Shown: in pieces, positions 1 through 6,854 of the stretch | Layout: each line of letters begins with the position of its first letter | How positions within the stretch are numbered: position 1 is the stretch's first letter | NCBI GenBank assembly: GCA_903958285.1 | Contig: CAJBSR010000371.1 | Coordinates: 1-26,271, forward strand | Length of the DNA: 26,271 bases | From: an uncultured Sphingomonadales bacterium | GTDB lineage: Bacteria; Pseudomonadota; Alphaproteobacteria; Sphingomonadales; Sphingomonadaceae | Direction of reading: 5' to 3' | Made by a program: the position numbers and the translations under genes | The notes under the pieces: generated by a model | Told to the model about the DNA's origin: nothing | What the model saw: the letters and a program-made list of their open reading frames with translations, nothing else | The model's database searches: none

Positions 1-2019
1 ATTGTCTTCCGAGACCTTCCAATCAAGTACCGCACGACCCGTCCATTCGCTGAACTTTGCATTACGCTCCTGATAGGGTTCGCAACCCGTGGTGTTGGCC
101 GGGGTCAACACACCGGACGCTGTCGTGCTCGTGATCGAGCATGGCGTGGCCGGATCAGCATCGAAAGGCGCAAGACGCGAGGACGCTGGAGCGCCCGTGA
201 CCGCGAAGCCGTTGACATAAGGCGATGAGAACAAATCGGTCGAGTTGTTCGGTGTCAGGAAGCTGGCCAATGTGGACCGGGCCCGGACATACTTTTCGTC
301 ATTGTTATAACGAATGCCGACCGTCAGCTTTACCGCTTCGCTCATTTCATAATAAGCTTCGCCGAACAGACCATAGGACTTCACGCTGAAGAAGTCTGTG
401 TTGTTGCGGAAGAACGGCGAGCCGAGATAGCCCGGCGGTGGCGGTGATGCACCTGGGATCGCCGCAAGACCGGCACGGCCAAGTGCGTTGAACGTGCCAA
501 GCAAGCCAGACACGTAATCAATGCTGAACGAGTTCACATAATAGCTGTTCTCGCTGAGCTTGGAGTCCAGATAAATACCGCCAAGCAGGAAGTTGAACGG
601 ACCATCAAAATCGGTCGTCGCAATGCCTTCAATCGACCAGTCCTTGGTGTACTGGTTCGAGCGGTCAAAGTCCTGCGGCGTTGCCGAGCAGAGCTTTTTC
701 CCACTGAAGGAGCCAGTGCCACTTTCTTCTGCGAGCGACGTGCAGAGGTTGCCCGCGGCGCCATTAGGAATGACGGCATTGGCAAAACCAGTGAAGTAAG
801 ACGCTGGCAGACCCGGGACGAGGCCAGCAGCGGCGGCCTGCAACGTACCAAGGCCAGAGGCGAAGCCCGCACGGTTCTGGACCGACAGGTTATAGTCCTG
901 CTGCGAGTCGACTTTCGCCTTATGATAGAAGCCGGTCAGCTGGAGATTGATCGCGCCAAGCTCCTGATTGATACGGGCCTGATACTGTTCTTCCGACGTG
1001 AAGTAAGAAGGCGTGTAATCCGTATTCACCTGACGCACATTGGCGGGGTTCACGGCATTGGCGTAGGGGTCCGGACCATAAATGCTGCCGAGCCCGAATG
1101 CGGCTGGAATGCCATTGATCGTGAGGAACTCACGCGACGTCAATGTGCCGGTGAAGTTCGAGTTTGAGTTCTGCGTGCCATATTCGCGGCGGTTGGGCAG
1201 ACAGCCCAGAACGCCGGTTGGGTCGCGCTGACACATCTGCTTCTGGATGCGAAGACGGTTATCCTTTTCGCGGAAGTAGGAGGCCGACAGATCAATGGTG
1301 GTGCTGTCGGTCGGCTCCCAGCGGAGTGATCCGCGGACCGAATACATGTCACGGCCGTCGAGCTTCGAGCCGTCGAAGACGTTCTCGGTATAGCCGTCAC
1401 GCTTCATGTAGAAGCCGGCAACACGAACGCCGAGGGTATCGGCAAGCGGGACGTTGATCATGCCCTTCGCTTTGATCGCGTCGAAATTACCATATTCAAT
1501 TTCGCCGGAGCCCTTGAAGCCGGTCAGGTCAGGACGCTGGGGAATGAAGTTGACCACGCCCGAGGTTGCGTTGCGGCCGAACAGGGTGCCCTGCGGTCCG
1601 CGCAGAACTTCGATGCGCTCCATGTCAAAGAATTCGGTTTCGAACAGACGCGTCGCGAGGAGCGGCGTGCCGTCCAAGTGAATGGCCGTGGCCGAGTCAC
1701 ACGAAACGCCGACGCACAGATCGCCGATGCCGCGGATCGTGAAGCTGGAGCCGGTGAAGTTACCCTTTGAGAAGGTGACGTTCGGCAGGGTCAGCTGAAG
1801 ATCGGACGAGTTTTCAATCTGCTGCTTTTCAAGCGCTTCGGCGGAGAACGCCGAAACCGCGATTGGCACTTCCTGAAGGCTCTGCGCCTGGCGCTGTGCC
1901 GTCACGATGATTTCATCTGCAGCGAACGAGCCTTCGTCGGCTTGCGCTGTCTGGGCCAAAGCCGGTGTCGCTGCCAACATGGCAAAAGCGGACACACTGG
2001 TGACGTAGAAACCCTTCAT
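1..2019 (-). CDS. TonB-dependent outer membrane receptor, C-terminus outside the window
   Basis: Imports an unidentified substrate (siderophore, glycan or other small molecule) across the outer membrane using TonB-ExbBD energy. The frame is open from the ATG at 2019 to base 1: 673 residues without a stop, so the beta-barrel end is cut off (family members are usually 700-900 residues). A signal peptide with an ALA-Q cleavage site covers residues 1-22. A TonB box-like EIIVTAQR follows at 36-43. The plug domain lies at about 45-165, with RGIG at 96-99 and the conserved VLRGPQGTLFGRNATSG stretch at about 138-154. The barrel follows. Cysteines come in pairs (C102/C107 in the plug, three more pairs in predicted loops). 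A purine-rich GGGAGATGGGG lies just upstream of the ATG. The gene is divergent from folE. Substrate cannot be told from sequence. Confidence 0.93.
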   Translation of the reverse strand, partial: MKGFYVTSVSAFAMLAATPALAQTAQADEGSFAADEIIVTAQRQAQSLQEVPIAVSAFSAEALEKQQIENSSDLQLTLPNVTFSKGNFTGSSFTIRGIGDLCVGVSCDSATAIHLDGTPLLATRLFETEFFDMERIEVLRGPQGTLFGRNATSGVVNFIPQRPDLTGFKGSGEIEYGNFDAIKAKGMINVPLADTLGVRVAGFYMKRDGYTENVFDGSKLDGRDMYSVRGSLRWEPTDSTTIDLSASYFREKDNRLRIQKQMCQRDPTGVLGCLPNRREYGTQNSNSNFTGTLTSREFLTINGIPAAFGLGSIYGPDPYANAVNPANVRQVNTDYTPSYFTSEEQYQARINQELGAINLQLTGFYHKAKVDSQQDYNLSVQNRAGFASGLGTLQAAAAGLVPGLPASYFTGFANAVIPNGAAGNLCTSLAEESGTGSFSGKKLCSATPQDFDRSNQYTKDWSIEGIATTDFDGPFNFLLGGIYLDSKLSENSYYVNSFSIDYVSGLLGTFNALGRAGLAAIPGASPPPPGYLGSPFFRNNTDFFSVKSYGLFGEAYYEMSEAVKLTVGIRYNNDEKYVRARSTLASFLTPNNSTDLFSSPYVNGFAVTGAPASSRLAPFDADPATPCSITSTTASGVLTPANTTGCEPYQERNAKFSEWTGRAVLDWKVSEDN

Positions 2020-2317
2020 AATCCCCATCTCCCATTCATTCATGCCGGACCTTCCGGCTATTCTGAGCGTTTTTTACGCTTGTGAGACTTAGTCTGCGTT
2101 GAGATTCGGGTTCCGTCAATGGACGAAATCGAAGCAATTCAGCCAAGTTGCAGCGATTAGTTGACGTTCAGGTCAAGATTTCACTGGATGACGTAAGGGA
2201 ATTGGCGACTTACCGGCATCTGTTGCGAATTTGCACCACAGCCAAAAGGATTTGCGACCTTGTCCGCGTTGACCATGTTGGCCATAGGAAATCGCATAGA
2301 TTAACGGAGAGCGCGCC
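2020..2317. promoter_or_regulatory. Divergent control region between the receptor gene and folE
   Basis: No gene is seen here. The stretch must hold the promoters of two divergent genes. On the folE side a TTGACC (2269-2274) could be a -35, but the matching -10 (around 2292-2302) is poor; a good ribosome site GGAGA is at 2306-2310, seven bases before the folE ATG. Small dyads include TTGAC-N6-GTCAA (2161-2176), AGACT-T-AGTCT (2085-2095), a hairpin AGCGT-T5-ACGCT around 2067-2081 and CCGG-N5-CCGG close to the receptor start. The last two lie in the probable leader of the receptor transcript. I recognise no riboswitch consensus. Confidence 0.4.
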
Positions 2318-2899
2318 ATGTCCGATGAAAACAAGATCCCTGTGCCGGATGAGGTTGCAGCCGCCATACGCACTTTGATCACATGGTCCGGCGATGATCC
2401 CGACCGGGAAGGGCTGATTGATACGCCCAAACGCGTTGCGCGCGCCTGGAAGGAATATTGCGCAGGCTATGAAGAAGATCCCGGCCTGCATCTGTCGCGC
2501 ACCTTTGATGAAGTGGGCGGCTATGATGAAGTCGTGCTGCTGCGCGACATTCCGTTCCAGTCGCATTGCGAACATCATATGGCACCGATCGTGGGCAAAG
2601 CCTCGATCGCCTATCTGCCCAACAACCGCGTTGTCGGCATCTCCAAGCTGGCACGGGTTCTCCACGGCTATGCCCGCCGCCTTCAGGTGCAGGAACGTCT
2701 GACGGCCGAGGTTGCCAAGTGCATCTGGGACAATCTTCACCCCGAAGGCGTTGCCGTCGTGATCGAAGCAACACATGGCTGCATGACAGGCCGCGGCGTT
2801 CGCACGCCGGGCGTGGTCATGACGACCAGCCGCCTGCTTGGCTGCTTTTTGGATGACCATAAGAGCCGCAAGGAAGTGATGAGCTTGATGGGCTATTAA
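2318..2899 (+). CDS. folE: GTP cyclohydrolase I
   Basis: Converts GTP to 7,8-dihydroneopterin triphosphate, the first step towards tetrahydrofolate and other pteridines, in the cytoplasm as a homodecamer. The 193 residues contain the zinc and active-site elements of the family: HCEHH at 83-87 with C84 and H87 as zinc ligands, the QVQERLT signature at 123-129, and H153/C155 in ATHGC (catalytic histidine and third zinc ligand by comparison with the E. coli enzyme). All three zinc ligands are present, so this is the zinc-dependent FolE type, not FolE2. The ATG is fixed by GGAGA seven bases upstream. It is monocistronic, divergent from the receptor gene and convergent with the MarR-like gene 15 bases downstream. 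Confidence 0.96.
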   Translation: MSDENKIPVPDEVAAAIRTLITWSGDDPDREGLIDTPKRVARAWKEYCAGYEEDPGLHLSRTFDEVGGYDEVVLLRDIPFQSHCEHHMAPIVGKASIAYLPNNRVVGISKLARVLHGYARRLQVQERLTAEVAKCIWDNLHPEGVAVVIEATHGCMTGRGVRTPGVVMTTSRLLGCFLDDHKSRKEVMSLMGY

Positions 2900-2914
2900 G
2901 GCCCGGACGGCAGC

Positions 2915-3370
2915 TTATCTGTCGGGAAGGTTGTCCAGCGTCCGGCGGATTTCACGGATAACGCGCAACGCAGTTTCGAGCTCGCCCATGTCGATGCCTT
3001 CGATAACCTGGGCGACTTCCGGGCTGATTTCATCAATCGCGCGGGCGTGCGCTTCACGTCCGTCTTCGGTGATCTCCACCCAAAGATCGCCGTCAGAGCC
3101 TTCCACCGCCACTGTCGTCAAAAGATCCCGCTCAACAAGCGACGCAACCTTTTGCGCCATATAGACGTCGTCATCCTGAAACGCCCAAGCAAGGAGCGAC
3201 AGGCGCTCCCGCGATTTTTCGTTTCGGATGAAATGCGTGAGGACGCCGAATTGCCCCGTCGACATACCGGCTGGGGTCGCCTTATCGTAACGGTTGCGCA
3301 GCAGATGCTCGACCATCGCGATCTCTGTTAGAAGATGGAGGACCGTCTTTTTGTCGTTCGGCGTTTTCAT
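2915..3370 (-). CDS. MarR-like winged-helix transcriptional regulator
   Basis: A 151-residue protein with the layout of a MarR regulator: an N-terminal helix (about 8-27), a central helix-turn-helix/wing region (about 38-100, with AQKVASLVERDLL as probable recognition helix and a DLWVEITEDGREAH wing) and a C-terminal dimerisation helix. The match is by general layout; no diagnostic motif makes it certain. The start is supported by GGAAG five bases before the ATG. It lies 55 bases downstream of the alpha/beta hydrolase on the same strand, so both may share a transcript; its target could be local but this is inference. Its 3' end faces folE. A bulged hairpin at 2903-2927 lacks a T-run and is not a convincing terminator. 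Confidence 0.65.
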   Translation of the reverse strand: MKTPNDKKTVLHLLTEIAMVEHLLRNRYDKATPAGMSTGQFGVLTHFIRNEKSRERLSLLAWAFQDDDVYMAQKVASLVERDLLTTVAVEGSDGDLWVEITEDGREAHARAIDEISPEVAQVIEGIDMGELETALRVIREIRRTLDNLPDR

Positions 3371-3425
3371 GACAACTTCCGCTGGGCTCCCGGTTTTATC
3401 AAGCGTCGCGCATCCGACCTTCCGT

Positions 3426-4082
3426 TTACCGGATCGTGCAGGCCGGATCGAGACGGAAATCCAGATAGCGGTCCACAGAACCCATCAGGTCCGGCATTTC
3501 GCTTTCAAAGAAGTGGTTCGCGCCTTTGATCTCGTCATGGTTGATCGTGATGTGCCGCTGCGTCCGCAACTTATCGACCAGTTTTTGGACCGCGCTTGGC
3601 GTGACGACCTCGTCATTGGTGCCCTGAATCAGGATCCCGGAAGACGGGCAGGGCGCCAGGAAGCTGAAATCATACATATTCGCCGGCGGTGCGATTGAGA
3701 TGAAGCCGCGAATCTCCGGGCGACGCATCAGCAACTGCATCCCGATGAGAGCGCCGAAGCTATAGCCGGCAACCCAGGTCTGCTGCGCTTCGGGATGGAT
3801 CGACTGGACCCAATCAAGCGCGGCCGCGGCGTCAGACAATTCGCCAATGGCGTTGTCAAACGTGCCTTCGCTGCGACCGACGCCACGAAAATTGAATCGC
3901 AGAGTTGCAAAACCGCGACGCACGAACGTCTGATACAGCGCCTGCACGATACGGTTGTTCATCGTCCCGCCCGCTTTGGGGTGGGGATGGAGAATCATCG
4001 CGACGGGTGCGCGGGGGCGGGGACCAGGGTTAAACCGGCCTTCGAGGCGGCCTTCCGGTCCGGGGAAAATGACTTCGGGCAT
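3426..4082 (-). CDS. Alpha/beta hydrolase (COG2945-like)
   Basis: A cytoplasmic serine hydrolase of unknown substrate. With the start at 4082 it has 218 residues. Visible elements are the HPHPKAGGTMNN stretch near residue 32 (oxyanion region), the nucleophile elbow GYSFGA with S108, D157 in GTNDEVV and H190 in GANHFF, giving a complete Ser-Asp-His triad. An upstream TTG-type start at 4169 would add 29 residues rich in arginine and cysteine; I prefer the ATG at 4082 because MPEVIFPGPEGRLEGRF is the normal family N-terminus. No strong ribosome site is visible. It is divergent from the cysteine desulfurase operon, and the TATATA at 4142-4147 could serve either direction. A link to Fe-S metabolism is suggested only by position. 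Confidence 0.85.
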   Translation of the reverse strand: MPEVIFPGPEGRLEGRFNPGPRPRAPVAMILHPHPKAGGTMNNRIVQALYQTFVRRGFATLRFNFRGVGRSEGTFDNAIGELSDAAAALDWVQSIHPEAQQTWVAGYSFGALIGMQLLMRRPEIRGFISIAPPANMYDFSFLAPCPSSGILIQGTNDEVVTPSAVQKLVDKLRTQRHITINHDEIKGANHFFESEMPDLMGSVDRYLDFRLDPACTIR

Positions 4083-4172
4083 GGATCTCGCAAGAAATTC
4101 GAGGGAAGAGACGGCGCAGCCTTTGCGCCTTGGTCGCCGCCTATATAGGAAGGGGCAGCGATTTCGCAATCA

Positions 4173-5240
4173 TTGGGTGTGCACTTGCCTGACCGGCTTT
4201 ATTTTGATCATGCAGCGACGACGCCAATTCTGGCCTCCGTGCGCGAAGCGATGGCCGATGCGATGGGCCGTTGGGCCAACCCGTCTTCGCCCCATGCCGA
4301 AGGGCGCGCCGCCCGCGCAGCTCTTGAGGACGCCCGTGCCAGACTGAAGGCGGCCCTTGGCTGGCAGTACGACCTGATCTTCACAAGCGGCGCGACGGAA
4401 GCCCTGTCCATGGCATTGTCACGAACAGGTGCCGATGCACGCCTTGTCACTTCGGTTGAGCATGATGCCGTCCACCGGGTCGCGCCCGATGCCTTCATGG
4501 TGCCTGTGTCATCGGACGGTGTGGTTGCGACCGATGCTCTGTTCGGTCGGTTGTCCGCGCTTGGGTCAAAGCGTCCGCTCGTCGCCATTCAGCAGGCCAA
4601 TAATGAAACCGGCGTTCTCCAGCCGCTCACCGAATTGGGCGCTATTGTGCGGGAAAAGGGCGGCATCCTTTTGGCGGACTGTGCGCAGACAGCCATCAAG
4701 ATCGACCTGCCCGATGCCGACCTTATCGCCATTTCCGCACACAAGTTTGGCGGCCCGCCCGGCATCGGCGCGCTTTTGGTGCGCGACCTATCGTTGATTT
4801 CGCCCTCCGGCGGGCAGGAAAAGGGCTATCGCGGCGGGACCGAAAACCTGCCGAGCGCCATTGGCTTTGCGACGGCCGCTGAGGCAGGTCGCGGCTGGAT
4901 GGCAAGGGCGGCAGACCTGCGGCACCATATGGATGCCGCCATCGAAGCGGCCGGCGGTCAGATCATCGCCAAGGGTGCAGACCGCATTGCGACCATTGCT
5001 GGATACCGGATGCCGGGCAAAGCGGCATCGGCGCAGCTCATCCAGTTCGACATGGCGGGCATTGCCGTGTCCGCTGGCAGTGCGTGCTCTTCCGGCACGC
5101 TCAAGACCAGCAAGGTGCTAACAGCGATGGGATTGGACGAGGACGCGGCCAATGAGGTTATTCGGGTCAGCTTCGGCCCGGAAACCGGCCGGGCCGATGT
5201 CTACCGCTTTCTGGAAACCTGGCAGCGCATCCGGGGATGA
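4173..5240 (+). CDS. Cysteine desulfurase family protein, first of two
   Basis: A PLP enzyme that takes sulfur from cysteine for Fe-S clusters or other sulfur uses. The 355 residues (with a TTG start) show the class V aminotransferase pattern: DHAATTP at 12-18, SGATEA at 72-77, H97 that stacks on PLP, D169 and Q172, the PLP lysine K191 in SAHKFGG, and C305 in GSACSSG as the persulfide cysteine. The N-terminus is uncertain: no ATG or GTG fits upstream in frame; TTG 4173 is 17 bases from AGGAAGGGG, and GTG 4179 or TTG 4185 are alternatives. Its TGA overlaps the ATG of the next gene. It is IscS/NifS-like rather than SufS-like. Which sulfur pathway it feeds is not shown. Confidence 0.92.
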   Translation: MGVHLPDRLYFDHAATTPILASVREAMADAMGRWANPSSPHAEGRAARAALEDARARLKAALGWQYDLIFTSGATEALSMALSRTGADARLVTSVEHDAVHRVAPDAFMVPVSSDGVVATDALFGRLSALGSKRPLVAIQQANNETGVLQPLTELGAIVREKGGILLADCAQTAIKIDLPDADLIAISAHKFGGPPGIGALLVRDLSLISPSGGQEKGYRGGTENLPSAIGFATAAEAGRGWMARAADLRHHMDAAIEAAGGQIIAKGADRIATIAGYRMPGKAASAQLIQFDMAGIAVSAGSACSSGTLKTSKVLTAMGLDEDAANEVIRVSFGPETGRADVYRFLETWQRIRG

Positions 5241-6325
5241 CAATCTATCTCGACTATCAGGCAGCGACCCCGCTGGCGCCGGAGGCCTTTGCCGCCATGC
5301 GCCCCTGGCTGGAGGACAAGTTCGCCAATCCGCATTCCCCGCATCGTCTGGGTCGGGAAGCAGCGGCCACTGTCGAAGTGGCCCGCGATGCCGTCGCCGC
5401 GTTGCTTCCCAAAGGCGGCAAGCTTTACTTCACCAGCGGCGCCACTGAGGCGCTCAACTGGGCCCTGCGCTGTGCGGGAACGGGCGGCATCGCCGCGCTG
5501 GACACCGAACACGCCGCCGTCCGCGATACCGCGCTCTGGCTTGGCACGCAGGGCCGGGATGTGCAGCTGCTGCCGGTCGGTTCCGATGGCCTAGCGGCAC
5601 CCACCAGCCTAGCCGACGGCACCGGAATGTTGGCGGCAATGCTCGTCAATAATGAGATCGGCGTCATTCAGCCCATCGCTGCGCTGGCCGAAGTGGCGCA
5701 CACATCCGGCGCCCTTTTCCTATGCGATGCCGTGCAAGGCTTTGGCCGGATCGCCATTCCCGAAGGCCCGGATCTCATTGCGATCAGCGCCCATAAAATC
5801 CATGGCCCAAAAGGCATCGGCGCACTGTGGGTGAAAGACGGCGTCACAATCACGCCCTTCCTCCACGGCGGTGGACAAGAAGGTGGGTTGCGCTCCGGCA
5901 CCCTCTCCCCCGCTTTATGCGCAGGCTTTGGTGCAGCCGCCCTGCTGGCAGCCCAAAGGATGGAAGAAGATGCCGCCCATGTGTCCGCGCTTTGGGAAGC
6001 GGCACTGAATGGACTGCCTGATGGCTGGGTGATCAACGGATCGACCGAAGCCCGATACAAAGGCAATCTCAACATCCGGCATGAGGGGGTCGACGTTGCA
6101 CGGCTCATCTCTGACTTGCGCGACATTGCCTTTTCCGCCGGGTCTGCCTGCGCGAGTGGATCGGGTCGACCAAGCCATGTGTTGCGGGGTATTGGGCTGT
6201 CGGACGCGCAGGCCAAATCATCCATCCGCATCGGCTTTGGCCGCTACACCAGCGAAGAAGAGTTGCGTGACGCCCTTAACCGGATATTCCGGGCGGCAAG
6301 GGAACAAGGACGACCAACAGCATGA
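5237..6325 (+). CDS. Cysteine desulfurase, second of two (IscS/NifS type)
   Basis: The 362 residues carry the same catalytic set as the preceding gene: DYQAATP at 6-12, SGATEA at 67-72, H92, D164 and Q167, PLP lysine K187 in SAHKIHG, and C305 in GSACASGSGRPSHVL. The cysteine loop is longer and closer to IscS/NifS than that of the first enzyme. The two are clearly diverged, so this is not a recent duplication. The ATG overlaps the upstream TGA (ATGA) and its own TGA overlaps the ferredoxin ATG in the same way, which indicates translational coupling of all three genes. Both desulfurases look catalytically intact; whether they form a heterodimer or serve different acceptors is unknown. Confidence 0.93.
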   Translation: MTIYLDYQAATPLAPEAFAAMRPWLEDKFANPHSPHRLGREAAATVEVARDAVAALLPKGGKLYFTSGATEALNWALRCAGTGGIAALDTEHAAVRDTALWLGTQGRDVQLLPVGSDGLAAPTSLADGTGMLAAMLVNNEIGVIQPIAALAEVAHTSGALFLCDAVQGFGRIAIPEGPDLIAISAHKIHGPKGIGALWVKDGVTITPFLHGGGQEGGLRSGTLSPALCAGFGAAALLAAQRMEEDAAHVSALWEAALNGLPDGWVINGSTEARYKGNLNIRHEGVDVARLISDLRDIAFSAGSACASGSGRPSHVLRGIGLSDAQAKSSIRIGFGRYTSEEELRDALNRIFRAAREQGRPTA

Positions 6326-6657
6326 TTCGCGTCCATTTTATCGACGCCGATGGCGAAAAGCGCACCGAGGCAATGGCTGAACCCGGCCAATCCCTGCTTG
6401 AGGTGGCGCAAAACTGCGGCATGCCGCTGGAAGGCACATGTGAAGGCCAGATGGCCTGTTCCACCTGCCACGTCATCATTGACGCCGACTGGTTTGAACG
6501 ACTGAAGCGCGCCAGTGAAGATGAAGAGGATATGCTCGACTTGGCAGCGCATGTGACGCGTTACAGCCGCCTGTCGTGCCAGATCCTGCTTGACGACAGC
6601 CATGACGGGCTGACGGCGCGCATCCCGCCTGAGAGCCATAATATGCAGGGCCGTTGA
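6322..6657 (+). CDS. fdx: [2Fe-2S] ferredoxin, adrenodoxin type
   Basis: A 111-residue cytoplasmic electron carrier. The cluster ligands C40, C46, C49 and C86 follow the C-x5-C-x2-C-x36-C pattern of the adrenodoxin/Isc-Fdx family, and the acidic helix SEDEEDMLD at 65-73 matches the partner-binding region of these ferredoxins. The neighbouring desulfurases suggest that it supplies electrons during Fe-S assembly, as Isc ferredoxin does; other redox partners (for example P450 enzymes) are possible. It starts in an ATGA overlap with the second desulfurase. Its stop codon lies inside the -35 box proposed for the SRP RNA gene. Confidence 0.93.
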   Translation: MIRVHFIDADGEKRTEAMAEPGQSLLEVAQNCGMPLEGTCEGQMACSTCHVIIDADWFERLKRASEDEEDMLDLAAHVTRYSRLSCQILLDDSHDGLTARIPPESHNMQGR

Positions 6658-6682
6658 TTTCCGGCCTCTCCAGCGCCATATG
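6654..6682 (+). promoter_or_regulatory. Probable sigma-70 type promoter of ffs
   Basis: TTGATT (6654-6659) and CATATG (6677-6682) are separated by exactly 17 bases. The first base of the RNA as deduced from its closing helix (6689) is seven positions after the end of the -10 box, as expected of a real promoter. The -35 box contains the TGA stop of the ferredoxin gene. No start-site data are available. Confidence 0.55.
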
Positions 6683-6688
6683 CGCCTC

Positions 6689-6777
6689 GGGAGTCGGGCG
6701 GACGTGGTCTTCGCCAACCTGGTCAGGTCCGGAAGGAAGCAGCCACAACGAATTCGCCGCGGGTCGTTCCGGCTCCT
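6689..6777 (+). ncRNA. ffs: Small signal recognition particle RNA (4.5S-type)
   Basis: The RNA partner of Ffh in co-translational targeting of membrane proteins. The near-invariant apical domain GGTCAGGTCCGGAAGGAAGC begins at 6721, with the GGAA tetraloop at 6731-6734. The outer helix is visible as GGAGTCGG (6690-6697) pairing with CCGGCTCC (6769-6776), seven Watson-Crick pairs and one G-U. Ends are therefore placed near 6689 and 6777, give or take a few bases. This is the short bacterial form without an Alu domain. It sits between the ferredoxin gene and dnaX. No U-rich terminator follows. Confidence 0.95.
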
Positions 6778-6854
6778 ACCGTCTCCCGCCCCTCCTCTAA
6801 CGCTGTGCGACTATCCCTTCGACAATCGCCGACGCCCCGTCTAGAGCAGGCCGC

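Noticed and set aside
2020..2317. Cobalamin or other riboswitch upstream of the receptor
   Set aside because: None of the conserved boxes I would recognise is present; only short hairpins are seen.
2210..2860. 216-codon open frame antisense to folE
   Set aside because: Opposite a fully conserved GTP cyclohydrolase; no support.
2903..2927. Hairpin between folE and the MarR-like gene as a terminator
   Set aside because: The stem is short with a bulge and no T-run follows on either strand.
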